64,000 bases of DNA from Gammaproteobacteria bacterium (GCA_009841635.1 VXLJ01000042.1:124001-188000), one strand, 5' to 3'; positions 8,664 through 17,875 are shown, counted from the stretch's first letter. The notes: a model not told the origin generated them from the letters alone. A program made the numbers and translations.

Positions 8664-10222
8664 AACGTTTTTGCCACCGGCTCGCGGTTGGTTCTGTCTT
8701 TGCTTTAGCAGGTATTTGTAGCGCAGGTCCCGATACCGCAGTGCTCAACATCGGCAACTCTGCAGAACCAGGCACACTCGACCCCCACCGCTATTTCTCT
8801 AACGCCGAAGAGCACATTCTCAAAGATTTATTCATGGGTCTCACAACCATGGGGCCAGGCGCGGAAGTTTTGCCAGGCGTCGCCAAAAGTTGGGAAGTCT
8901 CAGAAGACGGCTTGCAGTGGCGATTCAAGCTTGACCCAACTGCAACCTGGAGCGACGGCCATCCTCTCACTGCTCATGATTTCGTGTTCGGTTTGCAACG
9001 CCATCAGGACCCGACAACAGCCGCGCCTCTCGCCAGTTTTCTGTACTGCATAAAGAACGCTCGCGCAGTTAACGATGGCTCGCTACCGCCGTCCGAACTT
9101 GGCGTTGGTGCAGTAGACGATCACACGCTATTAATCGAGTTGGCACACCCGTTTCCATTTCTGCCTGAACGTCTTTTGTATCCAATTGGCTATCCCATCC
9201 CTAAGCACGTCGTCGATGAACACGCCGATCAATGGGTAAAGGCGCAAAACTGGGTTTCCAATGGCGCATACGTGCTTGACGAGTGGCGTCCGCGCGAATA
9301 TGTCGCGCTGAAACGCAATGAGCATTTCAAGCGCGAACCTGCAGCAGCAATTGGCAAGGTTCGCTACTACCCACTATCCGAACCAGCCACCGCCTACAAC
9401 CGTTTTGTCGCGGGTGACATGGACATCGTGCATGGGTACCCACACAATCTAATCGACAAAGTACGACGTGAACGACCACACGAAGTTCACAATGTCCCAC
9501 TTCAATCCATCATGTACCTTGTCTTCAATACGAAGAAAGCGCCGTTTGATCGCGTACGTGTGCGCAAAGCTCTCAGCTTGGCAATTGACAAGCGGCGGTT
9601 AGTCGAGTCCATCCTCGGGGCTGGTGAACAAGCAAGCGCATCCTTTGCGCCACCGATCGTCGCACATTACGCGACGCGCATCGCCCCGCATGTGCCTTCG
9701 ACAAAGGAAGCACTGACGTTGCTTGAAAGTGCTGGATTTAACGAGGCCAATCCATTGAAACTCACGCTTCGATACATTTCAAGTGAAGAAAACAAGCGGG
9801 TCTACGTTGCCATCGCTGCCATGTGGAAGGCTGCAGGCATTGCAACAACGCTGCACCAAGCAAATCTCGCCACGCACTTCAGCGATTTGCAGAGTGGCGA
9901 CTTTGAAGTCGCCCAAGCGGGGTGGTTCGGTGAAAATAACCCTGAGCATTACCTTGAGTTACTCTGGTCCAAAATCGGACCAGCTAATTACGGCTCCTAT
10001 GCATCGAAGGAATTCGACAGCCTGTTCGAAAAAGCGCGGGCCACTGCAAACGTACACGCAAGAGTTGCGACCCTAGCCGAAGCAGAGCGAATCGCATTGC
10101 AGGAACATCCAGTGATTCCGTTATACGTGAACGTAACTTTGAACCTCGTCAAAGCCCACGTCGCTGGGTGGACACCTAATGGGCGTAACCTGCACCCAGT
10201 CCGCTTTTTGCACTGGCAATAA
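8660..10222 (+). CDS. Oligopeptide-type ABC importer, periplasmic binding protein (SBP family 5)
   Basis: The 520-residue protein starts with a Sec signal (KRFCHRLAVGSVFALAGICSAG) and matches OppA/DppA-type binding proteins. Visible features are NSAEPGTLDPHRYFSNAEEH, DLFMGLTTMGPGAEVLPGVA, the WSDGHPLTAHDFVFGLQR stretch, and the DRVRVRKALSLAIDKRRLV motif common to the family. The chosen start is a TTG overlapping the TGA of the upstream gene (TTGA), suggesting translational coupling. Two permease genes follow, but no ATPase gene does. The ligand may be a peptide or another amphiphilic solute; the family is too broad to say more. Confidence 0.87.
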   Translation: MKRFCHRLAVGSVFALAGICSAGPDTAVLNIGNSAEPGTLDPHRYFSNAEEHILKDLFMGLTTMGPGAEVLPGVAKSWEVSEDGLQWRFKLDPTATWSDGHPLTAHDFVFGLQRHQDPTTAAPLASFLYCIKNARAVNDGSLPPSELGVGAVDDHTLLIELAHPFPFLPERLLYPIGYPIPKHVVDEHADQWVKAQNWVSNGAYVLDEWRPREYVALKRNEHFKREPAAAIGKVRYYPLSEPATAYNRFVAGDMDIVHGYPHNLIDKVRRERPHEVHNVPLQSIMYLVFNTKKAPFDRVRVRKALSLAIDKRRLVESILGAGEQASASFAPPIVAHYATRIAPHVPSTKEALTLLESAGFNEANPLKLTLRYISSEENKRVYVAIAAMWKAAGIATTLHQANLATHFSDLQSGDFEVAQAGWFGENNPEHYLELLWSKIGPANYGSYASKEFDSLFEKARATANVHARVATLAEAERIALQEHPVIPLYVNVTLNLVKAHVAGWTPNGRNLHPVRFLHWQ

Positions 10223-10293
10223 CAACAAAAGCCGAGTACTACCCTCACCGACATGCCGCAGACTGAGCTCCCTTAGCATGGTGAGTTAGCGCG

Positions 10294-11211
10294 ATGCTCC
10301 GTTACGTCATCAGACGTACGCTCTTCATGGTCTCAACCATTTGGGTCGTCGTTACGCTCACGTTTTTTCTATTGCGCGCGGCGCCAGGTGGTCCATTCGA
10401 CACCGAACGCGCGGTTTCGGCCGCCGTCGAAGCGAATCTTCGGGCGGCATATAACCTAGATGCTCCGCTCCTAGAGCAGTACGGCAGTTACTTGGCAGAT
10501 CTGTTGCGCGGCGATCTCGGTCCGTCGTACAAACAGAAAGATTTCAATGTTGCGGAACTGTTGTTGCATGGCTTGCCCATCAGTTTGCTCATCGGCGGTT
10601 TAGCACTAGCCATAGCCGTTGTGCTCGGTTTAGCGTTCGGCGCGACGATGGCGCGCTATCGAAATCGTATTATCGATTCAGCGCTTGAAAGCTTTGTGAC
10701 CTGCGGTCTTGCGCTACCACCTTTGGTGGCCGCGCCATTGTTGGTGCTGCTATTTGCGGTGGTCTTGCAGTGGTTGCCGGCCGGCGGCTTGGATTCAGGT
10801 TGGCATTTCATACTGCCGGTTATCTCACTTTGTATCCCGTATATTGCGGCATTTGCGAGGTTGAGCCGAAGTAGTTGCCTCGAAGCTCTTAACCAACCGT
10901 TTACCACGGCCGCGCAGGCGAAAGGCGTCAATACATGGCGACTGCTCTGGCACCATGTGTTACCTTCCGCGTTCGTACCGGTTCTCTCTTTCGTTGGTCC
11001 TGCGGCCGCCACGTTGCTCGCAGGATCCATGGTTGTAGAAGTGTTCTTCGCAATTCCCGGTATCGGACACTATTTCGTGCAAGGCGCGCTCGACCGGGAC
11101 TACACGCTCGTCCTAGGAGCGGTACTGGTCTATACCAGTTCTATTTTGGTGCTGAACTTCATCATCGATCTTGCACTGCTGCGACTTGATCCGCGGATTC
11201 GCTTGACATGA
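10294..11211 (+). CDS. ABC importer permease, OppB/DppB type
   Basis: This 305-residue membrane protein has the start typical of OppB-type permeases (MLRYVIRRTLFMVSTIWVVV), the GGPFDTERA region, and several membrane segments. The cytoplasmic coupling loop reads AAQAKGVNTWRLLWHHVLP near residues 208-226, the EAA-type motif that contacts the ATPase. It lies 71 bases after the binding-protein gene and overlaps the second permease by ATGA. Confidence 0.9.
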   Translation: MLRYVIRRTLFMVSTIWVVVTLTFFLLRAAPGGPFDTERAVSAAVEANLRAAYNLDAPLLEQYGSYLADLLRGDLGPSYKQKDFNVAELLLHGLPISLLIGGLALAIAVVLGLAFGATMARYRNRIIDSALESFVTCGLALPPLVAAPLLVLLFAVVLQWLPAGGLDSGWHFILPVISLCIPYIAAFARLSRSSCLEALNQPFTTAAQAKGVNTWRLLWHHVLPSAFVPVLSFVGPAAATLLAGSMVVEVFFAIPGIGHYFVQGALDRDYTLVLGAVLVYTSSILVLNFIIDLALLRLDPRIRLT

Positions 11212-12059
11212 GCGAATCCATCAAAACCTCGGCGTGGCAAGCGTTTTTCGCCCCACTGCAGATCAAGATCAGTTGCAGTCTATTGGTGGTCGTGCTGCTT
11301 GCAGTGCTCATTGGTCCGCACCTAGCAGCGTGGGAATACGACGTCATTCATTGGGACGCCATTGGCGGTGCGCCATCGAAAGAGCATTGGTTTGGCACCG
11401 ACAACGTCGGCCGCGATATATTCGCAAGAACGATGATGGGTGGGCGGGTGAGTTTGCTCATCGCCATTTTGGCCACGACCGTGAGTTTTTGCATTGGTGT
11501 GCCGTGGGGCGCAGTTTCTGGCTATGTCGGCGGGTCCACTGATCAATTCATGATGCGCGTCGTCGACGGCATGTACGCGATTCCTTACGTTCTGATCGTC
11601 ATCGTGCTAGTCGTTATCTTGGGTCGCAATATCTATTTGCTTTTTATTGCGATTGGGGCAGTGTCTTGGCTAGATGTCTCGCGCATCGTACGCGGTCAAG
11701 CGCTGGTCTTGAAAGCCGCGCCGTTCATAGCGTCGGCGCGAGCCATGGGTCTATCCGAATTTCGGATCGTGACCCGGCATGTTGTGCCCAACGTACTCGG
11801 CACATCCATCGTGTTCGCAACGCTAATGATTCCCGGGGTCATCATTTCGGAGAGCTTCATCAGCTTTCTTGGTTTAGGCGTTCAAGAACCCATGACGAGC
11901 CTTGGCGTCCTGATCGCCGACGGCAGTAAAAATATCCATAGTTCGCCTTGGCAGCTAGGGTTTCCTACGGGATTTTTGACGATTCTGTTGTTATTGATGA
12001 CTACCTTGGGTGAACGCTTACGACGCTTGGTTGTTGGTGCTGAACGTTCGCTCCTATGA
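11208..12059 (+). CDS. ABC importer permease, OppC/DppC type
   Basis: The 283-residue permease has the OppC signature GTDNVGRDIFARTMMGGRVS near residues 64-83 and the coupling loop SARAMGLSEFRIVTRHVVPN near 175-195, followed by FISFLGLGVQEPMTSLG. It starts inside the stop of the OppB-type gene (ATGA). The ATPase subunits that normally follow (OppD, OppF) are missing; the next gene, 91 bases on, belongs to F420 metabolism. The permease pair must borrow ATPases encoded elsewhere. Confidence 0.9.
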   Translation: MSESIKTSAWQAFFAPLQIKISCSLLVVVLLAVLIGPHLAAWEYDVIHWDAIGGAPSKEHWFGTDNVGRDIFARTMMGGRVSLLIAILATTVSFCIGVPWGAVSGYVGGSTDQFMMRVVDGMYAIPYVLIVIVLVVILGRNIYLLFIAIGAVSWLDVSRIVRGQALVLKAAPFIASARAMGLSEFRIVTRHVVPNVLGTSIVFATLMIPGVIISESFISFLGLGVQEPMTSLGVLIADGSKNIHSSPWQLGFPTGFLTILLLLMTTLGERLRRLVVGAERSLL

Positions 12060-12150
12060 GTCCAACATTCAGCTCGCCTCCCTATTCAATCAAAAGCGTA
12101 CGTAACTAGCCGTGCCGATAATTGCCCACTTCTTGCGCCGATGGTTTCGC

Positions 12151-12816
12151 ATGAGCGAATCGGAAAAAATCGCTATTTTGGGTGGTACCGGAGATTTAGG
12201 TACCGGTCTTGCTATACGCTGGGCAAAGGCGGGACACGAAATCATCATCGGATCCAGAACCCTTGCGAAAGCGCAAAACGCCGTCGCCAATCTTCACAAA
12301 ATCAGCCCGGAAACGCCTGCCCAAGCGATGGAGAACCCGGCCGCGGCGGCGGCTGGCACCATTGTGGTGCTCACGGTACCAGCAGAACATCAGATTTCAA
12401 CACTCGATTCGGTCAAGGACGGTTTAGCTGGTAAGATTTTGATCGACGTGACGGTACCTCTCGTACCCCCTCGCGTCGGCACTGTGCAGCTACCTTCCGA
12501 GGGGAGTGCTGGGAAACGTGCGCAAGATTTCTTAGGGAACAGCGTGTCGGTCGTTACGGCGTTCCAAAACGTCGCCGCGCACTTGCTACAGACGGACGTA
12601 CAGATTGAGTGCGACGTGCTGGTGTGCGGTAACAAGCGGGCGGCGCGCCAAAAGGTCATCGCTTTGGCTGAGCAAGCCGGCATGCGGGCGTGGCACGCGG
12701 GTCCGGTTGAAAATTCTGCTGCGGCCGAGAGCTTAACCAGTGCGCTCATCCAAATAAATCGCCGTCACGATATATCGCATTCAGGCATAAAAATCGTCGG
12801 ACAAGACGACCACTAA
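12151..12816 (+). CDS. npdG: F420H2:NADP+ oxidoreductase
   Basis: The 221-residue protein has an NADP-binding Rossmann start, KIAILGGTGDLGTGLAIRWA, then IGSR, the VVLTVPAEHQ strand, and the conserved DVTVPLVPP segment and late GPVENSAAAESLTSALIQIN stretch of the NpdG/Fno family. It moves hydride between NADPH and coenzyme F420. A longer frame opens with GTG at 12112, but the ATG at 12151 puts the nucleotide-binding strand at the usual distance from the N-terminus, so I chose it. The next gene, cofE, starts 4 bases after its stop. Placement in front of three F420-synthesis genes supports the assignment strongly. Confidence 0.88.
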   Translation: MSESEKIAILGGTGDLGTGLAIRWAKAGHEIIIGSRTLAKAQNAVANLHKISPETPAQAMENPAAAAAGTIVVLTVPAEHQISTLDSVKDGLAGKILIDVTVPLVPPRVGTVQLPSEGSAGKRAQDFLGNSVSVVTAFQNVAAHLLQTDVQIECDVLVCGNKRAARQKVIALAEQAGMRAWHAGPVENSAAAESLTSALIQINRRHDISHSGIKIVGQDDH

Positions 12817-12820
12817 ACCC

Positions 12821-13579
12821 GTGACCTTCGAGATTCTGCCCATCGAAGGCTTACCCCTATTCCAGAAGGATGATGATCTCGCGGGAATGCTTCTGGCCCA
12901 CCTGCACACTAGTCAATTCGAACTCGCCGACGGCGATATCGTCGCGATCGCGCAAAAAGTTATTTCTAAGGTTGAAGGTCGCTTAGTTGATCTTGACACA
13001 GTAGAACCAAGTGCAAAGGCAGAGACTCTTGCCGCCGAAGTAGATAAAGATCCTCGAATCGTTGAATTGATCTTGCAAGAATCGACCGATATCGTGCGCC
13101 AAAAAGAAGGTGTGCTAATCGTTCGACATCGTCTCGGTCACGTTGGCGCGAACGCAGGCATCGATCAATCCAACATCCACCACAGCAAAGATGGTTCTGC
13201 GTTGCTGTTGCCGGTAGATCCCGACAAGAGCGCGGCGGATATTCAACAACGCATCGCAAGCGCGACAGGCAAACGCATCGGCGTGCTCATTACGGACTCA
13301 GCCAATCGACCTTGGCGGTTAGGTACGGTGGGGATCGCTATTGGCGCCAGTCATATGACCGTTCTTGATGATCGACGTGGTGGCTTTGACCTGCACGGTC
13401 GCGAACTAAAAATCACCATAATCAATCGGGCCGACAGCATTGCCGCGATGGCGACACTAGCGATGGGCGAGACCGATGAGAAGATTCCCATAGTTATCGT
13501 CCGTGGTGCACAAGCAGGCTACACGGATCAAAAAACAGCCGACATGATTCGTCCGCTTGAAGACGACTTATTTCGATGA
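12821..13579 (+). CDS. cofE: Coenzyme F420-0:L-glutamate ligase
   Basis: This 252-residue stand-alone CofE/FbiB N-domain adds gamma-linked glutamates to F420-0 using GTP. Diagnostic stretches are the DIVAIAQKVISKVEGRLVDL segment near residues 38-57, the metal/GTP region HVGANAGIDQSN near 107-118, and TDSANRPWRLGTVGIAIG near 155-172. The last motif reads Asn-Arg-Pro-Trp-Arg where most homologues have Gly-Arg-Pro-Trp-Arg. It lacks the C-terminal nitroreductase-like domain found in actinobacterial FbiB. It begins with GTG and overlaps cofD by ATGA. Confidence 0.92.
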   Translation: MTFEILPIEGLPLFQKDDDLAGMLLAHLHTSQFELADGDIVAIAQKVISKVEGRLVDLDTVEPSAKAETLAAEVDKDPRIVELILQESTDIVRQKEGVLIVRHRLGHVGANAGIDQSNIHHSKDGSALLLPVDPDKSAADIQQRIASATGKRIGVLITDSANRPWRLGTVGIAIGASHMTVLDDRRGGFDLHGRELKITIINRADSIAAMATLAMGETDEKIPIVIVRGAQAGYTDQKTADMIRPLEDDLFR

Positions 13580-14505
13580 AAATCCTCGCACTTACCGGTG
13601 GAATCGGTGGCGCTAAGTTATGTCTTGGACTTGCGAACGTGCTTGCGCCCGATCGCGTCATTTTCGCCGTCAATGTCGGCGATGATTTTGAACATTTGGG
13701 TCTATACATATCACCCGATCTTGACACTCTAACCTATACGCTGGCTAATGAAGTCAACCCCGAAACCGGTTGGGGTAGAAGTGAAGAATCATGGCAGTGC
13801 ATCACCGAACTGGAACGGTTTGGCGCACCTACTTGGTTTCGTTTAGGTGATCGAGATTTAGCGTTGCACCTCGTTCGATCGCAAAAGTTACGAGGCGGGG
13901 CGACGCTATCGGAAGTTACGCAATCGCTCTGTGAAGGCTTAGGCGTTCAACATGCCGTTGTACCAATCAGCGATGATCCTATCCGTACCCATGTCGACAC
14001 GGAACAGGGGTTGCTGAGCTTTCAAGACTATTTCGTACGGCGCCGCTGCGAGCCTAAGGTTCGAGCAGTTGAATTTCGCCAACCCCAACGCGCAAGACTA
14101 AATCCACGCATTGACTTGAACGCTATCGATGCGGTATTGATTTGCCCATCCAACCCCTTCTTATCGATTGACCCGTTATTGGCCGTCGATGACCTGACTG
14201 ACTTTTTGAAAATGGGTCGGGTGCCCGTCGTTGCGGTGTCGCCAATCGTTGGCAACCGTGCCATTAAAGGTCCTACGGCAAAAATGATGCAAGAGCTGGA
14301 TATGCCTTCGACATCGCTGCGGGTCGCGAAGTACTATGAAGAAATCGTGAACGGTTTCGTAGTCGATTCCTGTGATGCGGCGAGCAAGCAAGCACTTGAA
14401 GGACTCGGCATGCAAGTCGTCGTAACGCCAACGATCATGAATTCATTGCACGACAAGATAGCCTTGGCCAAAGCGTGTTGCGAATTCTTGTCTGAGCTCA
14501 GCTAA
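13576..14505 (+). CDS. cofD: 2-phospho-L-lactate transferase (F420-0 or dehydro-F420-0 formation)
   Basis: The 309-residue protein has the hallmark start LTGGIGGAKLCLGLA, the NVGDDFEHLGLYISPDLDTL region, GWGRSEESW, RLGDRDLALHLVR and PISDDPIRTHV. The family moves the phospho-acyl part of a GDP-activated donor onto the deazaflavin FO. It overlaps cofE by four bases and is followed by cofC after four bases, so the three are one translation-coupled unit. The donor (lactyl, enolpyruvyl or 3-phosphoglyceryl) is set mainly by CofC and is not evident from this sequence. Confidence 0.93.
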   Translation: MKILALTGGIGGAKLCLGLANVLAPDRVIFAVNVGDDFEHLGLYISPDLDTLTYTLANEVNPETGWGRSEESWQCITELERFGAPTWFRLGDRDLALHLVRSQKLRGGATLSEVTQSLCEGLGVQHAVVPISDDPIRTHVDTEQGLLSFQDYFVRRRCEPKVRAVEFRQPQRARLNPRIDLNAIDAVLICPSNPFLSIDPLLAVDDLTDFLKMGRVPVVAVSPIVGNRAIKGPTAKMMQELDMPSTSLRVAKYYEEIVNGFVVDSCDAASKQALEGLGMQVVVTPTIMNSLHDKIALAKACCEFLSELS

Positions 14506-14509
14506 CTAA

Positions 14510-15196
14510 ATGAGCATATGGGCCATCGTGCCCTTCAAAGGGGCGCAAAACGCCAAGCGACGCTTAGCGCCAAAGCTGCAAGCCGACGCACGTTCGCGTT
14601 TGGCTATGGCGATGCTGAATGACGTGCTAGAAGCACTGGTGCACGCCAAGTCAGTCGACGGCATTTTGCTGGTTTCAAGAGCAGAAGAAGCCCGCCGCCT
14701 TGCACAGGAGTGGCATATCACCCTCTACCGCGATACGGCCCATACACTGGTGGATGCTCTAATTGAGGCCGGTGACAAGGTTAAACACGATCACCATGCC
14801 ACCACCGCGGTCATCGTTCCGGGTGATGTGCCATTGATTTCGAGCGACGACGTCGACTATGTGCTCCACTATCACGCAGATGTAACGATCGTGCCAGATG
14901 CCCACAAAATCGGCACCAATGCGCTGGTTTGCACGCCACCCAACGCGTTCCCGCTCGTATTCGATGGTCGCAGTTACCAGCCACACATTGACGCAGCTAT
15001 TCGCAAGGGTCTGCAAGTGCGAGCGGTGCAATCGGATTCTTTTGCGGTGGATGTGGACACCGTCGAAGACCTCAAACACGTGGAGGCCAGCGCGAAAGTA
15101 TCGCGCACGCGAACGCTGCTTCGCACGGATCCTGCATTCAGCGAACTGATTGACCGCAAGACTACCAACTCACTAGATTGTGCTGAAGGCTGCTAG
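14510..15196 (+). CDS. cofC: Phospholactate/phosphoglycerate/PEP guanylyltransferase for F420 synthesis
   Basis: This 228-residue nucleotidyltransferase has the GT-A-like start WAIVPFKGAQNAKRRLAPKL. Further family segments are VIVPGDVPLISSDDVDYVL, the GTNALVCTPPNAFPLVFDG stretch, and the final DSFAVDVDTVEDL. CofC/FbiD enzymes activate 2-phospholactate, phosphoenolpyruvate or 3-phosphoglycerate with GTP for CofD. Members from proteobacteria are known that prefer 3-phosphoglycerate. It is the last gene of the F420 unit; a 139-base gap separates it from the Rieske gene. Confidence 0.9.
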   Translation: MSIWAIVPFKGAQNAKRRLAPKLQADARSRLAMAMLNDVLEALVHAKSVDGILLVSRAEEARRLAQEWHITLYRDTAHTLVDALIEAGDKVKHDHHATTAVIVPGDVPLISSDDVDYVLHYHADVTIVPDAHKIGTNALVCTPPNAFPLVFDGRSYQPHIDAAIRKGLQVRAVQSDSFAVDVDTVEDLKHVEASAKVSRTRTLLRTDPAFSELIDRKTTNSLDCAEGC

Positions 15197-15335
15197 GCAG
15201 GACCTTAGGTGGGTCTACGGAAGTACGATCGCATTCGACAAAATTCAATCCGAATCACGATCTAGGCGAACCAAAGCTAGACAACGATTACCTCAGAATT
15301 TACTATTCAAGTGCTAATTAGTTGGGAAAGTTGAT

Positions 15336-16667
15336 GTGCTCAGTGCCGCAGACAATGAGAAGCTAACGCGCACGGGCCCCAACTCGCCAATGGGGCGTAC
15401 ATTTAGACAATACTGGATGCCTGCGTTGCTTTCGCGTGAGTTGCCAGAACCAGACGGTCCGCCGATACGGTTGAAGCTGCTGGGTGAAGAATTCGTGGCA
15501 TTTCGTGATACCGAAGGTAAAGTCGGCATCGTAGAACCGAGATGTCCGCATCGCGGCGCGCATCTCTTTTTCGGTCGCAACGAGCAATGCGGATTGCGCT
15601 GCATTTACCACGGTTGGAAATTCGATCGTCATGGCAATTGCACAGACATTCCTAACGCAACGCCCGATGTAGCGGCCAATTTGAGGCCACGTGCGGGCAT
15701 CAAGGCCTTGAGCATCGCAGAACAAGGCGACGTGATTTGGGCGAACTTCTCGGCGACACCGCCGCCATTACCCGAATTTGAGTACTTGTGCGTACCTGAC
15801 GCGCAACGATTTGTTTCGAAGAAATTTCAACAGTGCAATTGGGCACAAGCGGTTGAAGGCGGTCTAGACACCGCTCACTTCTCATACCTACACGCTGGCG
15901 TATTTGAAGGCCAGAAAGCCAGTATGTTGGACGGTGGCAAGCAAGCTACAGTCAGAGGTCAAAACGAACCTCAAAGTCAGGCTCGAATGCGGTGGTTGAT
16001 CGAAGACGGTGCGCCGCGATTCACAGTTTTAGAACATGACGCGGGATTGTTGCTATGTGCAGCACGGACCGCAGACGACGATTGCACTTACTGGCGCATG
16101 ACGCAATATCTACTGCCAAATCACTCGCTAACACCTGGCAATTTCCCAGAAAACACCAGTTTGATGAATACGTGGGTCCCCTACGATGATGAATCTTGCT
16201 GGATTTTCTGCTATGCGTGGCACCCTGAGCGTGAGATTTCGCAGAGCGAGCGCGAGCGTTACCTGCGTGGCGTTGGACTGTTTGCGGCGGTGGACGATGA
16301 CTTCGTGCCACTGCGCCGCCGCGAAAACGACTATTTGCTTGACCGCGAACAGCAACGCACAACCAGCTACACGGGGATTCCTAACATATCGGAACAAGAT
16401 CAGGCCGTTGCCGATAGTCAAGGCTTGATTGCGGATAGAACTCACGAGAAGCTTGTGCAAACGGACCTTGGCGTTGTGCGATTTCGAGCTACGATTCTCC
16501 AAGCGTGCAAGGATGTTGAGGCTGGCAAACGGCCGAAAGCGCTGGGCAATGCCGAGGCATTTCACGTTCGATCTGGCGACTATGTCGCCGAGCCAGGTGA
16601 AAGCTTGCTTGACGTAGTTCAAGCACGATTTGGTGAATTTAGCGGCAGCAACATCGTCTTTCCTTAG
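15336..16667 (+). CDS. Rieske non-heme iron oxygenase, large subunit
   Basis: The 443-residue protein has a textbook Rieske cluster motif, C70-x-H72-x16-C89-x2-H92 (inside CPHRGAHL and CIYHGW). It also has the mononuclear iron motif D178-x2-H181-x4-H186 (DTAHFSYLH). The start RTFRQYWMPALLSRELP and the overall form recall phthalate 4,5-dioxygenase and related ring-hydroxylating or O-demethylating oxygenases. The chosen start is GTG at 15336, behind TTGGGAAAG. No ferredoxin or reductase partner is encoded nearby, so electrons must come from proteins encoded elsewhere. The substrate is unknown; the aromatic-type neighbours (F420 genes, questin-oxidase-like gene) suggest an aromatic compound. Confidence 0.9.
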   Translation: MLSAADNEKLTRTGPNSPMGRTFRQYWMPALLSRELPEPDGPPIRLKLLGEEFVAFRDTEGKVGIVEPRCPHRGAHLFFGRNEQCGLRCIYHGWKFDRHGNCTDIPNATPDVAANLRPRAGIKALSIAEQGDVIWANFSATPPPLPEFEYLCVPDAQRFVSKKFQQCNWAQAVEGGLDTAHFSYLHAGVFEGQKASMLDGGKQATVRGQNEPQSQARMRWLIEDGAPRFTVLEHDAGLLLCAARTADDDCTYWRMTQYLLPNHSLTPGNFPENTSLMNTWVPYDDESCWIFCYAWHPEREISQSERERYLRGVGLFAAVDDDFVPLRRRENDYLLDREQQRTTSYTGIPNISEQDQAVADSQGLIADRTHEKLVQTDLGVVRFRATILQACKDVEAGKRPKALGNAEAFHVRSGDYVAEPGESLLDVVQARFGEFSGSNIVFP

Positions 16668-16705
16668 CTGCAACTCAACATTTAGTAACGAACTGCGTTA
16701 GACGT

Positions 16706-17875
16706 GTGATACGACAACAACTCAGGACTTACACACAATCGCTATGGCTGGCAATGACAGCCTTCCTGTTCGTAGGATGTGGCGGGGGAGGTGGGGATTC
16801 AACGCCTGCACCGCCGCCACCAACGGTACAACCACCAACGGCACCACCACCGTCGACCGGTTGTTCAATAGACGTCGCAGACGGACCTTTCGAATTAGCT
16901 TGGCCCGGTGAAGATTGGGAAACACGAACGGCCGAATCTCAAGGCTTGTGCTCGGACGAGCTCGAGGACGCGTCGGAATATGCATTTGCTGCCGGAAACG
17001 GGACCGGTGCGGTGTTAATCATTAAAAACGGCTACATCGTATTTGAACGGTACGTCGAAGATCGCGGTATAGGCGACATGGCAACCAGTTGGTCCGTTGC
17101 CAAAAGCATCACAAGCGCACTACTTGGCATTGCGCTTGAAGAAGAACGTATGTCTAGCTTAGATCAAAGCGTAGGGCAATTCGTGGCCGGCTGGGACGAA
17201 GGGCCAAAGTCAGAAATCAGCATCGATCACATGATGACGCTGCGGACCGCACTCACAGAACCAGACGCTGGCTTGCTGTATATCGCGTCAGACCAGCTTG
17301 AGCTTTCGGTGGAACGCGATTTAGTCGGCACACCGGGAGAGCAGCATGTTGGTTATTCAAACGCTGACGTTATGGTCGCAGCAGAAGTCATTCGAAACGC
17401 CACCGGTATGGATGCGCAGGAATACTTCGACTTGCGTATCGGCCGAAGCATTGGATTATTTGGCGAATGGTGGCGCGACGAGAACGACAACGTATTAACC
17501 TATTGTTGCATGGATGCGACGCCCAGGGACTTCGCACGCTTCGGCCTGCTATTTGCTCGGGACGGCATGTGGCAGGAAGAATCCATCGTACCTAGTTCCT
17601 GGGTTCAGTTCAGCACGGCCCCAGCACGCGAGGCATCTGAATACAGGTATTACTGGTGGCCTGTCGCGCGGGGAGGGTATGGCGCATTCGGCTTGCAAGG
17701 GCAGATGATCGTGGTCTACCCTGAATTCGACCTAGTGGTTCTCCGCTTTACCCGCTATATTCGGCAAGGAGACGGTCGCGCCGTCAAAACAACCACCAAC
17801 TACCACGACACACCAGCACCGCAAAACTTCGATAACGGAACTTTCCTTTCCCTCGCACGGGACTCAGTACCTTAA
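16706..17875 (+). CDS. Lipoprotein serine hydrolase (class C beta-lactamase/DD-peptidase-like)
   Basis: The 389-residue protein starts with GTG and has a signal peptide ending in a lipobox with Cys25 (LFVGC). A Gly-rich and then Pro-rich linker reaches to about residue 50. The catalytic S-x-x-K is S130-V-A-K133 in SWSVAKS, and the Tyr motif is G-Y-S-N near 215. The family includes esterases, beta-lactamases and DD-peptidases (serine hydrolase, 6-aminohexanoate-dimer-hydrolase-like group). It is anchored in the envelope, probably facing the periplasm. It lies 38 bases after the Rieske gene on the same strand and may share its transcript. Not evidence of antibiotic resistance by itself. Confidence 0.85.
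   Translation: MIRQQLRTYTQSLWLAMTAFLFVGCGGGGGDSTPAPPPPTVQPPTAPPPSTGCSIDVADGPFELAWPGEDWETRTAESQGLCSDELEDASEYAFAAGNGTGAVLIIKNGYIVFERYVEDRGIGDMATSWSVAKSITSALLGIALEEERMSSLDQSVGQFVAGWDEGPKSEISIDHMMTLRTALTEPDAGLLYIASDQLELSVERDLVGTPGEQHVGYSNADVMVAAEVIRNATGMDAQEYFDLRIGRSIGLFGEWWRDENDNVLTYCCMDATPRDFARFGLLFARDGMWQEESIVPSSWVQFSTAPAREASEYRYYWWPVARGGYGAFGLQGQMIVVYPEFDLVVLRFTRYIRQGDGRAVKTTTNYHDTPAPQNFDNGTFLSLARDSVP

Noticed and set aside
16128-16673. A 181-codon minus-strand open frame
   Set aside because: Antisense to the Rieske oxygenase gene, with no recognisable motif.
16706-17875. Antibiotic-resistance beta-lactamase
   Set aside because: Only the general S-x-x-K and Y-S-N motifs are present; many esterases and peptidases share them, so resistance is not supported.
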